Source of the DNA: Pyrus communis
Lineage: Eukaryota > Streptophyta > Magnoliopsida > Rosales > Rosaceae
Reading direction: 5' to 3'
NCBI RefSeq assembly: GCF_963583255.1
Contig: NC_084812.1
Location: 23,498,959-23,562,958 of the forward strand
DNA length: 64,000 nt
The stretch's first letter is position 1; the number at the start of each line of letters is the position of its first letter. This document shows, piece by piece, positions 23,679 to 35,372 of this stretch. Below the pieces are notes generated by a model. The model worked only from the letters and a program-made list of their open reading frames with translations, had not been told where the DNA came from and searched no databases. The translations under genes were made by a program, and so were the position numbers.

Positions 23679-24879
23679 AGCATTCTGGAGACTCTCTTGT
23701 GCATCCACTTGAAAAGTCTCCAGAATTCCACTGTTGTAGATACTGGGGTTTGAAACCAGGCAAACATTTGCGCAGAAACGGAATATTATTATCATTGCAG
23801 CTGCCAAAGTTGCCGCAAGCATCAAAACACCGCAGTTATCTCTTGGCGCCGACCAATACAAATTCCACTGCTTTGTGGAATCAATCCACATCAGAAACTG
23901 TATCTCTGCAGTAATACTAATCACCAACCTTGTATAATTGTATTCTGATCGTGGAGGAATTCCTATGTTTCTATAAGTGGAGTTTGGACTCGGAGAACTG
24001 AAAATCTTGGGGGAATTTCCAACAACATATTTCTTGCTAAAATTTGATAGTAAGTAAATAACAGCAGGAAGAATTTGATCGGAGCTGAAAAATGTATCAC
24101 TTGCCCGTTCTCCGCTTCTCAAGTACAGAATCGATTTTGATTTTGAGATGCCATACTGGTTCACTCCAACTTGATCTTGTTTGAAGATGAATTTCCCGCT
24201 TGCTGGGTCATCTTCGCCTCTCCACGAAGTCAACTCCAAGCTTTTATCAATTTCCATCCCAGGAATGAATGTATCGGTTGGACTTTGAAAGCTCTGCCAC
24301 AGAAAATTCACTGCCAACTTATCATCGCCAGTACTGCTTAGAACAAGGTTCCGGAATCCATGAGCGTCGCAGTCTGCGTTAAAGAATTGAATGTTTCAAC
24401 CTCCGTTGACCAGTAACTTTTTCCGGCAGTATCCAACACATGGAGGTTACCATCTTGGAGTGCAAGAAATCCGGTACTCGTGGAGTTGAGGACTGGGTTT
24501 TCTCTGTTGGCAACCCATACCACTGTCCTCGGACTCAGTTGGTGATACCATATGCCAACATATCTCTGAGTCCCTTGAGGTGAAGGGCTAAAGAATCCGA
24601 GTTCAAATCTTCCTCCAGATGAAACAAGAGTTTCTGATTCAACATCGTCGGTAATTGGAGTGTCGTGTGTTATTGTATCTCAAGCACAGCAAAATGGGTG
24701 AGATGAGCACAACAAGACTGCTACTGCATACGAAACGAAGATGGAAAACAGCATGCGATTCGCAAACCGTGCAATGACGTAATTTGATGTTGTTAACCTC
24801 CCTCTGAGAAACATCATTAAGGAGGCTACTGCTACCAAGATCGTGTCGTGATCTTTTCCATCAGCATTTAGCAAGAAGT

Positions 24880-26040
24880 ACGTAATATATTACCAGCATG
24901 CAAATAAACTCTCTCAGACTGCAACTTTTTGTCCCATAAGCCATTTTACTAAAACAGATTAACATCAGATTGGCAACTTAATTAACAAATATCGTAGAGA
25001 ATAATGAATTTACATACCGGCCAGAGCAGAAAATGTTAATCCTGCAGCAATCACTCAATGTTGGATGGTTGAAGAGTAGTTGGCCCAATGTGGAACTTTC
25101 TCTCGTTCCCTCTAAATTATTCTGTAAATTGCTTCGTCATATCCTCTTCTTCAACTACTAATATGGAGAGAATATAGAGCTAAGCTATGTACAATCCAAA
25201 AGGCAAAAGCAAAAACTCATAAAGTTAATTATATCTGACTCTAAACGCGGTGGTGTGACGACCCATCTTTAATTTCTTGTAATTTCATTTCTTGAACTTG
25301 TAAAACAAAAATGTCCTTGTTAGGTTAAGTGAAACCCTGCGTGCACGTTTGAGCTCAGTGCATAATTTGTCTCTTTTCTTACTATTTTGAATTGTACTCT
25401 TCATTATGAACATGTGAATGCAAACAAAACCCAAATCAAACTTGTAACGAGAAAATTATGTTATTTAAAGTTCGATAACAACTGATAAGTTTGTATGAGG
25501 GATTGTATGAAACTCTTGTTAAAACGTGTCGGTGGAAACTGTTTTAGATATGGAAAGCATCTGATTGGCTTTTGAATTTTGTTGTTTCGTGGGACAAACT
25601 TTTCTTTAATTAAATCCGGACTTTTCCCTGTGGTGAAAGATCACATTCATATTGCTAAATGGCTATAGTTTAATATTATATAAACTGAGTTCAATGATTG
25701 AAAAGTAGCAAATGCAAATTATAGTACCAAAAATAAAAAAAAGTAGCCGCAAAGTCCAGGTCGTCGTGCTTTTGTAGACTCTCATAAAAATGAGAATCGC
25801 AACAATTTGTATGACTCCTAATTACTCACAAATGTATGAGCCAAACACAACAATTGAAAACCATGTGAATGCTTTTGGTTGGGGCGAGGAAGTCTTCGTT
25901 CAAGAGAAGACATGATCACTGCCACAAGCAAAGTTGAAAGAAGGTCTTGACTTTGTGGGTTGCATGCAATTGTGCATGCTTTCTTTTCTATGCATTAAAT
26001 GGCAAATGGAGAAACCGTTTATAATTTTACAACTTTATTA
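24880..26040. other. Non-coding interval upstream of the receptor-kinase pseudogene
   Basis: Would have held the promoter/leader of the minus-strand pseudogene. AT-rich, no exon or complete element recognised. Confidence 0.45.
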
Positions 26041-26059
26041 ATTCTAAAGAAGTGAATTG

Positions 26060-26640
26060 ATAAAAATACTCCTTGAGGTGATATTGTTGACTTTTGTTGA
26101 TCATCTTTTCATGATGTGTATAAGCTACTATTTTATCGTATTCTCGAAGTACTCGACAGTACGAACGTGTAGGAGCGCAAGTGAAGTCGAAATTGAAGTT
26201 ATGATGGAGGTTTTACAAAATTACGAATTGGAATAATATTTTTGTAAAAATTATTGTTTATTATTTTATATATTTTTTATAATTATTATATTATTATTTG
26301 GGGGATTTATTTAATATTTTAATAATTTTCTGGCCCGTGGAGCCCACACCCGTGCCAAGCTCTCCGCTCATTCTCTTCCGCATGTCCTCTCCTCCACCTT
26401 CTCGCTCCTTCTCTTTCAGCCACTCTACTCGAACTCTCCCATCTCTCCCTCAATTATCCCTCACATCCCTTCTTCTTCTGCAACCACCGAGGTCATCACC
26501 AACTTGCCGCGCTGGCAAGTTCTCAAACCGTAGAACCACCACAATCTTCAACCATAAACACTTAGGACACCTAGGTCACTCTCGCGACGGTGGCTGCTGC
26601 CACTGTTCCTCGTATCTCCAGCGATTTTTCTGGTGAACAT
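26060..26640 (+). repeat. Possible Ty3/Gypsy LTR and leader fragment
   Basis: The part near 26140-26200 (TCTCGAAGTACTCGACAGTA, then CGAACGTGTAGGAGCGCAAG) resembles the conserved middle of some plant Gypsy LTRs. It is followed by a C/T-rich stretch (26335-26640) with the composition of an untranslated leader. The open frame 26298-26636 in that stretch is low-complexity Pro/Ser and not called a gene. No LTR pair was found, so this is a weak assignment. Confidence 0.3.
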
Positions 26641-27154
26641 CGCACTCCCGACCTTGGTAAGGACTTGCACCACTCTGTTTCGTTATAGTTTTTTATTCCT
26701 AGCTTGGTGCGGCAAAGGGAAGAAAAAGAAATTGGAGAATAGACTTGAAGAATTGTGTGTTAATTCCTCAGTCTTTGTGCCTTTATTTATAGTAATAAGG
26801 AGGACAGAAACTTGTTTTCCAAGTAATACAAAGTATATTAGGAAAGATCTTCTGGATCCCAAATGATTCCTATTCTATCTCTACGTAGGATTTACACAAT
26901 CACATATTAATAAGAACATGTCACAACAAGTTTTAATTCAAAAATTAGTTTTTCTTCCAAAAGTTTTAGCTTAAAATTTTAGTCTAAGATTATTAAAGAA
27001 TGAACTAACACTATGTTTGGATGAGGGAAATAAACTTGGAATTTGGATAAAAGTCAAATTTATAAATTGACATGCTCCAATTGCTTTGTTGGGATTCATA
27101 AACATAAATTTCTGCTTGGAAAAAAAAAATTTGGAATTTGGGACCTCAAATTCT

Positions 27155-27584
27155 CACGTGTGAAGCCAAACGGCCACACTCGCTCTACGTCACCCTATTG
27201 TGTTGTCCACATGTTAGGCTTGAAAATTCACCACATAAAGGTCGTGTTGAGAATGAATCTCATGTTGATGGGAAGATGGACCTTACATGGGCTTACAAGT
27301 AAGTTGGGCTACTCCCCATATTGCCAATTGATTTTATGGTGGAACCTCAACTTTCTCATGGTATCAGAGCAAGTTGTTCTACATATGAAGCCAAACGACC
27401 ACACTTGCTCCACGTCACCCCGTTGTATTGTCCACGTGTTAGGCTTGCAACGTCGCCACACGTGAGGGGCTGTGTTGATAATGAATCCCACATTGATGGA
27501 AGGATGAGCCATGCATGGGCTTACAATTAAGTTGAGCTACTCCCCATATTGTCAAGTTTTATGGTGGAACCTCAACTTTCTTCA
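27155..27584 (+). mobile_element. TRIM (miniature LTR retrotransposon), tandem arrangement
   Basis: Two near-identical direct repeats, 27245-27358 (114 bp) and 27473-27584 (112 bp), start TGTTGAGAATGAATC and TGTTGATAATGAATC and end in CAACTTTCTCA and CAACTTTCTTCA. Between them lies 114 bp that begins with a primer-binding site (TGGTATCAGAGC at 27359-27370) and ends with a purine-rich CGTGAGGGGCTG. That is a complete TRIM: tiny LTRs, PBS, PPT, no coding. The stretch 27155-27244, before the first LTR, is a second diverged copy of the internal region (AAGCCAAACGGCCACACT vs AAGCCAAACGACCACACT). The locus is therefore internal-LTR-internal-LTR with the outermost LTR missing. Confidence 0.8.
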
Positions 27585-27599
27585 GCGTGCGCCGCAATT

Positions 27600-28170
27600 A
27601 ATCACACTCTTAAGAGAATGCAATATCTACTTCCTAGATATCCTTTATATTCTCTTGGTTTAATAAGGATTCTACTATCCTAAAAGGTCCTCTCCTTGAC
27701 TGATACAATCACACCCTTCTAGGGTTCATCTTTGGTAACGCAATCTATGTATACTTATGCTCTTGCCCACTGCTTGAGTGTTAATATTGCTCACTAACTT
27801 AACAGTTGGAGAGCCTTTTGGCCTTTGACAGGCAAAGTTTCGGTTTTTGCACACACGAAACTAAGACAATCATCATCATTGCAATATTGAAGGCACGAGT
27901 AACAAGGTAGTGTGTGCGGATATGGGGTGCCTCCATGTCCAAAGATTCACGAAGAATGAAGTTAAGATACCACACATCTAAAAGAAGAAAAAAAAGGGTA
28001 CGTATTCCGACTTACTCCAGAAGACATGGTCTCTTAATATTGAAAATTGACAAAAATTGAGAATCAACAGATTAAGGTCTGGATCTAGTTATTTGTAGGG
28101 ATCCTTCATGTCATGATCTTTTATATGATACTTATTCTTTATCATATAATATTGTGTAATCACATACGTT
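27600..28170. other. Non-coding interval
   Basis: No gene or complete repeat was recognised between the TRIM and the SINE. Confidence 0.4.
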
Positions 28171-28184
28171 TAACATACATAAAT

Positions 28185-28361
28185 GCTACTTAGTACCACG
28201 GTCTAGTAGTATTCTTCTTCACTTGTAAGTGAAAAGTCTTAGGTTCGATTCTCGCCAAAGGCGAATCTGAACCATATTATTGCTAGCCCATTGTGAGACT
28301 AAGTCTGCCCCTTCTCCGTTAGTGTAGATAATATCGTTTGTTCAAAAAAAAAAAAAAAAAA
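28185..28361 (+). mobile_element. SINE, copy 1, with 13-bp TSD
   Basis: tRNA-like head with an A-box region (TAGTACCACGGTCTAGTAGT) and B box (GGTTCGATTCTCG), body, and a 3' poly-A tail. The flanks 28172-28184 and 28362-28374 both read AACATACATAAAT, a perfect 13-bp duplication as expected for LINE-machinery insertion. Relatives: 36807-36932, 37955-38113 (minus) and 43392-43555. Confidence 0.88.
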
Positions 28362-28399
28362 AACATACATAAATAAATCTAAGATTAACAGCGGAGAAA

Positions 28400-29340
28400 C
28401 AATTATAATTTGGGTACAGCATCAGTCGGGACTATTTAAATTGATCACTTAAACACAATTATATAAATCCGGTTCTGTACACAACTTGAATGTGAAAGCG
28501 TGTACAATTAATGGCCAATCCCACATGTATTCCTTGATCAGTTTACAAAAAAACTTAATGATACAATAAGGCATACCGAAATTTGGTTGTGCTAGATATG
28601 AGATTGCTTGTGATAATGTAAATGCAAATTCAATTGTATTTGGCGACTCATGATACGATCTCATTCATATAGTATAGAGCACTGTTATTTTCTTTAATAT
28701 TGAATCTGCAAAGAAAGCCATATATAATTAGAACAAATATAGATGGCAATAAAGGGTAAGTTACATATATCATCACTATAGAAGTTTGAGCAAGAAATAT
28801 AGCGGCAATGATCTCTCAAAAAGGGTTTTCTGCAGTCGTTGTCTCTTTATTCTCTTCAGTTGACATCAAGAGCATCATAAGGTATTGGAAATAAAGTATA
28901 AGAAGTACAGAGAACAAGAGAAACAAGATAAATTGGGAGGAGAAAATTGGTGTGTTCATTCCTTCTTATTAGAGTACCTATTTATAGGTTTAGGATTTAA
29001 ATAAAAAATGTCTCAACTATTTACATATTACATGTTGACTCAGAATGCGAACAGCCATATAATAAATATTATTTATAACATGAACTTCTTTTATTTCTTT
29101 GTCTTTTCAAAAATCCAAGTTTTCAAATTCCTTTGTTTTTTTAATTCTTGTGTTGCATGGAAAACTTTGATAAGGCATGATATTTAATGATAACCATTGT
29201 GTGAATGCAATTATGCAGGTTGATATCATGACATGCAAGGTGGCCCTAATTCATCCATGATGCGCAAGACAAATATAAAGGGTCTGGATCCTGCCTCCAG
29301 TGAGCAAATCATTCATCACAGCAACCATAGCAGTTCTACT
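28400..29340. other. Non-coding interval
   Basis: AT-rich. A CCTATAAATAGG string near 28979-28990 could be a TATA box of an LTR fragment on either strand, but no LTR ends were found. Open frames at 28449-28664 and 29251-29460 have no recognisable domains; the latter partly overlaps the antisense of SPT2 copy B. Confidence 0.4.
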
Positions 29341-30080
29341 AATTGTGAATTTTGAAGTATTCGTGTGCTTTAATTGATTAATAGGTTTTAATGTATTTGG
29401 TTTGGTCCGGCTCACCTCTGCAGGACAAGAAAAGCTCTGGATCGACCTCTTCTGGATCAAAATCTGTATCAGATGGCCAGAAACCTAAAGTAAGTAATGA
29501 ATGAGGTATGGAGCAAATCGTCTTTGATTGAACTTTGAAGTCTGAATTTATCTTCTAGTTTTCTTATTTTCCATTAATGGAATTTCTGGTACGTACAGCA
29601 AAAAACTAAAGTACAAGGATTAGGGATATGAGAGATTACTCACAAATTTTCTCTAACGATGCGGAGCGTCCAGCTCCTGCCAAGGATTGCCCCCCAAAAA
29701 ATGTCTCTTCCAAATTCTGGTGTGTTGGCTATTGAGTATTTTTATATGCCGCTAACTTTCTTTTGTTCATTGAAGATCTTATAAAGGTTTTTTTTATGAT
29801 GTTGAAGGGGTGGGATCAAATCATATTTCGATTAAAAGCAAACAGCCATTGGAAAGTAATGGTAGGAAAGCGCCAACTATGAAAGAATAGATGCATCCTG
29901 AAGTTGGGTCCATTAAGTTAATTTCTGCCTGCAGAAGAATTGATTCAAAATCAATTGAAGATGTCTGCCTCAACTACTGAGAGGCAGACTTCTGCATCTG
30001 GTGCGAAGAATTCCATGTCTGGTTTGCACAAACCACTCCCTCCAAAGTTGCAGTCATCTGTTTCAAAGCAGCACCTGACA

Positions 30081-31736
30081 CAGAGCTGGCTATGAGGGTA
30101 GCCCAAGTAGGCACCCGCCTAGGGCCCCCACTTCGGAGGGCCACCAAAAAAAAATTTATATTCTGTAATTAACATATAAATACAAAAAAAATAAGAAATT
30201 TCATAATTCATTTGTTAGTGTAGTGGAAATGTTCGGCGTTGTTAAATTTATGGGGTATTTAGATCCAGGTCCAAAAAAATCAGCTACTTTTGGATTGAGT
30301 CCAGTTAGATATTCTTCCCAGTTTAGGTCTAGTTGATCTTATCTTATTCCTGTTTTGCCCTTTATAGTAAAAATAAATATATATTTAAATTTCCTAATTT
30401 ATGCATTATTTACTCAAATTTGAATCTTCAAATTCCTCAGTCTAGCCACAATTTAAGGAAAAAAATTTAAAAGTAAGTTCATGTGTATGGCTATAAACCC
30501 ACGACTTAAGTTGAAATGAATGATATATATAAAACATATGAAAAAACCTATGAACAAAAACCTGTGATATAGGTAGACTATGAACAAAAACTTGTAATAT
30601 AAGCAATGAACAAAAACCTATGGTATAGGTAGATAAATATTTTTAATTTGAATTAGAATATCAAGAACTAATGTGTGTGCGCACTATTAATCCATGGTAT
30701 AAGGTAGATAGAACAAGATAACCTATGATACAGGTAAAAAAACACAATTAACTTGAGACAAATTATCAATAATGTGTGATAGGTAGATAATACAATTTAT
30801 CCATGACACATGTAGTATAAAACACACAGAGGTAAATTAGAAAAAAGATGTGATATATATACCAAGAAGATCCATAGAAAATGATGAATAAAAAGATGAT
30901 GCTGAGGGAGTAAAACACGAAGAGGTTTAGAATAGAAAAAAAAAAAAAAAAAAAACAAAGAACAGAGAAACATGAAAAAAAAAAGAAAAAAAAGAATTAA
31001 AGCATACAAGATTGGCTAAATTCTACAAATCAAACCAACAATAGAAATTTGAGTTGGACATCTTTGATCATCTACGCTTGGGAGCAGGGAGGAGGGAAAA
31101 AAAGAAGATATCATGAGGGATGAGAAGGAGACATCGTGAGGGAGAAAGAGAAGGGAGAATAGGAAACGTTTTAAAGAGAATTAAATTCCTATACTTAATC
31201 CGATCATTAAGCATAAGATAATCCTATGAATAAGGATTAAAAATCATCGTAAATATAAAAAAATTAATAATATATTAATTACTTAATTAGTCAATTTAGG
31301 GATAAATTTTGCAAAAGAATAAAAATAAGCTGATGTGTACAATGAGTCATTGGACCTAAGTCAATAATCAAGCAAAATTGGATTATACCTCATAAAGGCT
31401 CACAAAATTGAACTCATATCAAATTTTCCCTAAATTTATTATACTCGTCAATCAAGTTTTATTGTTCTTCACTCTCAATCTTAGACTCTTGACTGCAAAC
31501 ATTTAGTATATTTGCGCCTAATAATGTGAGCCGTGTAATGTTTAAGTAATGTTTGTATATTTATCTTCTTTTGATATTAATTTTTAATGATATTTAATAT
31601 GAAAATATAATTTTTTATGTATTTAGCAAATTCTTTTTTATACAAATCAATATACGAAAAACCGAAGATTAGAGAACTTTAGGGCCCCCACTTCGAAGGC
31701 TCGCCTAGGGCCCCCAAATTCTCAGGGCCGGCCCTG
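30081..31736. mobile_element. Non-autonomous hAT element, 1656 bp, 8-bp TSD
   Basis: The left end is CAGAGCTGGCTATGAGGGTA and the right end, read inward, is CAGGGCCGGCCCTGAGAATT. Both are followed inside by the motif CGCCTAGGGCCCCCACTTCG (in inverse orientation at the right), giving imperfect TIRs of hAT type. The flanks 30073-30080 and 31737-31744 are both ACCTGACA, a perfect 8-bp duplication. The interior is AT-rich and has no transposase. It carries several copies of a motif like AACCTATGGTATAGGTAGA (30545-30800) and a poly-A tract at 30936-30954. Inserted in SPT2 copy B. Confidence 0.92.
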
Positions 31737-31749
31737 ACCTGACAATGGC

Positions 31750-31850
31750 CCTTTACCACTGTTGTGGAAAGATGTTGAACTCTTGCATGACGTAGATTCA
31801 AACCCCGTCAGTAATTAATATAACAAAATCTATCGTTTAACCAAAAAATT
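31750..31850 (+). repeat. SINE-like fragment (relative of 2222-2310)
   Basis: Reads GTTGTGGAAAGATGTTGAAC, TTGCATGACGTAGATTCAAA and CCCCGTCAG, then an A-rich end. GATTCAAACCCC is B-box-like. It lies between the hAT element and the next SPT2 exon. Confidence 0.4.
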
Positions 31851-31996
31851 GTGGATTTTAGCAGATAAGCATGCAACAATTGCAAAAGAAAACCTCACCC
31901 TATACTATGTTGTATGATACTTGGCCCAAGAAAAAAAAGGCGGTGTTCCGATGATGAGTATGACCGTGAGGCCGGGAATGTTCGTGATGTGATAAG

Positions 31997-32605
31997 TGTT
32001 GGAGCAATATTAGAAAATATGAAAAATAACAATATAATTCCAATGATAATAATCATAAAGAAATTCACAACATCAATTATATATGAGATTAATATAAACA
32101 ACTAGAGAGAAAGTTAGAATAACTGACAAATTTGGAGATTGAGGCTTGCATAAATGCAATGTCCTACAGATAGAATTTCGCCCTTACTTTTGTGCTTGTA
32201 GTTTGGTAGGCGTTCATCTCCCAGGATTCAACAATCTATAATCCAAAGTCAAATCACTTCAATCTTCGAACTCTGGCGAACTTTATATATTTCGTACTCT
32301 TAAGACACGACTTGGAATTTGACTCACGAAGCATGAGAGAAACAAAGTGGGGAAACCCTGTTTCTCAAGAGTAAAAATTAACTCTAATTCTCTATATTTA
32401 ATACCAATGGTTTCATGGGTTTATATAGAATCCAATTTCTACTTATTAAAAAAATGTAACTTTTCATCCATAAGTATACATCACTTATTAGGGGAATACA
32501 CCTAAACAACATAACCTTTCTAAGAAATTGGTTAACAATATTTTTCATTCAATTATTAAAATTATATATTACAATATTTCATATTATAATATATAATTTC
32601 CAACA
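31997..32605 (-). repeat. LARD LTR, left copy (609 bp)
   Basis: TG...CA ends, equal in length to 35373-35981 with only substitutions between them. It is the 3' LTR in element orientation, next to the polypurine tract at 32606-32617. Confidence 0.93.
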
Positions 32606-34824
32606 ATCCCCCACATGAATGAAAAATTTGGAAGAATTTGAGAGTACAGGCGGACAAGAGATGCATCGAGAGAGGTGTCTTTTGGACTTAAACCTACCCT
32701 AGTGAATACTTATCGGATTTACTTGGTGACGCAGTAAATATAGAATCATGAACTGTTCACCGCAATAGTAAACTGAGACAATAAGCAACACACATCACTA
32801 ATCCTAATATATTTCGGTTCATACGATTGTGTTCATTTTGGTCCTAAACAAATCCCGAATTCATGAGAGCTTTAAAGAATTTAGTCATCTCATACTCATA
32901 GAAGCGACCCACTTCTACTCTCACATAGGTGACCACTGATTAAGAATAGTCTGCTCTATTCCTCTTATTTATAAGATATCATTATCATTAAATATAAATA
33001 TACATCCTAAAACTTCTGCAGATAACACACTTCTTCCACCATAGGAATGAGGTATATAGTGTGTTAACTTCTTTGAATCATGCCCAACCAGATTGCCTAT
33101 TGAACTTAGGCCATGGGATCTCCAATCAACTAAGTTAGGTTTTCGCTCGGCTGATTCATTAGTTATGTTAGCTTTAGCCTCATTCCCCTCGATAATCAAC
33201 TTACTCTCTTGTCTAACCATTAATGGTGTGCACAATCCATCTTATGAAATTATATTTCATACGAGAGTAGTTGTTTGGCATTGTTTGAAATGTCAAGTCC
33301 TCAAAATTTATATTAGGACTTAATTACTAAGTAATTTGCTAACAATAAGCAATTGGGTAAACTCTCCCACATTTAAGGTATTTGTAAGAAGATCTCTAAC
33401 CTTGCCATACCTTAAACAATTACTCATTACAAGAGATGACATCTTAAATGTCGTTCAATTAGCAAACTACTTTTAACCAACCCTTACAATTCTTTTATAA
33501 TTGTAGTTTCTTTTAATGCTATCATTAAATCAATCACATTTTCCACTTTAAGAAGTAAGGAACAACTAAGATAGGCTCTATCTATCTTTTTAGGCCTTCA
33601 TGCCTCACTAGAAATTATGAGAAAATCACTTCTTGGCTTTTATTCTTTCCTTGCTATGACTAACATGCATGACCCAATGGCCATGTCCATTCATATGCTT
33701 ACTTAATAAGCATCATTATATTGAATTCAAATCTGTGAAATGTCTTTCATATTTTCAATATGGTCTTGTCCTTTCTAAAAGACCCCCACACTTTTATGAT
33801 TATTTCTTTATATTAATATCACTTTAAGTGACACTCAATATCATCTTGGGCCTCTTGTAATTTATAAATATATCACTTCGAATAAAGCATATAAATGATT
33901 TTGCAACATTATTATCACTATATGATAATACATCCAGTCGGTATGTAGAAGTTTACACACCAACCCATGAACACATTTAAATATGTCAATGACTAGTTGG
34001 AAAGGTCATACCCTTTCATTGTCAAAAGCAGCACTTCAAATGGCATGCTTTTTCTTTGAATCTCACATGGCAGATTTCAATTTTCAATTCCACCACATCA
34101 CAAAAATCATCCATTTGTTAAATAGTTGCATCTTTCTGCAACTTCACCGCCACATTGCAACTTCACCGCCACATGGTTCTATATGACTCAAATATAATGG
34201 ATATAAAACGGCAGGCATGAAAGGCTAGAAGCCGCGATCTCACGAATTAACATCCAATGATCAATCCCAGTTATGCAACGGTTTGCATTCTCCTATGTAT
34301 CAAGATATGACTTTCCTGATGTAAGAGCAATCCTTTTAATAATGAATTTCTCATAAACTGATATTGCTTATTAGTTTGATTCACTCCAAGAATCAATTAA
34401 GAAACCATGATCCAGTATGTTGGGACAGGACTATAATTTCTCATAATCCAAATCAATTGAAAGGTATTCAGTAAGCCTTAGTTGCAATTCAAAGTCAGAT
34501 ATTTGTTGTCATGGCGGTTACAAAAATAGTCATGCCTTTCCAGCATATCGCCCTTCCGCCAAGTAATGCATATATAGAGATATATTTTCATATCATCTAC
34601 AACCATACCAATTCCTATGGGCCTTGACACAAGGATACCAGTCCAATGACTGATCGTCAGTATATACGAATATAGGTTTTTTCATGAACAGGTATGAGTT
34701 CCAGACTTTGCATGAACCAAGCTCATGAATAACCGTGTTGTTGGGAAGTTATCTACATGCTTTAAGTATAATTGAGTGGCTTAATTCCATCTAGATATTG
34801 ACACTAGTTGAACAAAAATTGTCC

Positions 34825-34856
<32 letters not shown>

Positions 34857-35372
34857 TGTAAAACTAATCACTGAAACATAATATAATTTAACATATATGC
34901 TATAAATTACCACAAAACAACCAATGTGAATGGTTCAGTAGTTCCTCAAACGGTCATTTCAAACATAAAATTGTGTACAACTAGTATGCATATCCTGGGT
35001 TTAAAGTATCTAATAATGTACCGATATCTAATATTGTACTGACACATACATATATCAATCATATATAAAACACACAAACCAATTGCGTGACTAGTGAGCA
35101 TAAGCAGATGCAACCCATCATATTTCAATAAACTGATTATATATATGAATATCCATCCGCATATCATCATGATTTCTCACTTATCTTTCTCTGTATTCAA
35201 AACCAGCGACAATTCTCTCCATATTAGAGAAATGTTTCTTTCCTCCAAATGATGGCAAATGATGGCTAGACTCATTATTGAACATATTACGATGTAAGTT
35301 TTTCTACATTTTGAGATTAATTTCTCACATCCATATCTTCTAATTGTTCCATAGAAATTTCTATCTTTAGAT

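Larger units (their letters stand above)
19025..24875 (-). pseudogene. G-type lectin S-receptor-like Ser/Thr kinase pseudogene, split by a Copia
   Basis: Minus-strand order. A signal-like hydrophobic start near 24750 (MLFSIFVSYAVAVLLC) is followed by a TGA in place of a sense codon. Then come the bulb-type lectin domain (VVWVANRENPVLNSTSTGF, GKSYWSTEVE, LMDSG) with a frameshift at about 24352, and the S-locus glycoprotein part ([45 protein letters not shown]) with another frameshift into DACGNFGSC and [19 protein letters not shown] at about 23.7 kb. After the Copia, the kinase resumes at 19718: ILDATYNFSNANKLGQGGYG (intact glycine loop), then VVKRLSRV (invariant Lys kept), [33 protein letters not shown], and [11 protein letters not shown] joined directly to [11 protein letters not shown]. 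The intervening stretch with the Asp of DFG is deleted. The gene stops after VVG. Transmembrane and PAN parts are missing. Such proteins are plasma-membrane receptor kinases; this copy is dead. Confidence 0.85.

Noticed and set aside
26298..26636. 112-residue Pro/Ser-rich open frame
   Set aside because: Composition of a C/T-rich leader, no domain and no splice partners; more likely a retroelement leader fragment.
32969..33323. Overlapping open frames in the LARD interior
   Set aside because: Short, on both strands, no similarity to gag or pol motifs that I can see.
34826..34853. (AT)n run as a promoter or origin
   Set aside because: A plain dinucleotide repeat inside a non-coding retroelement.
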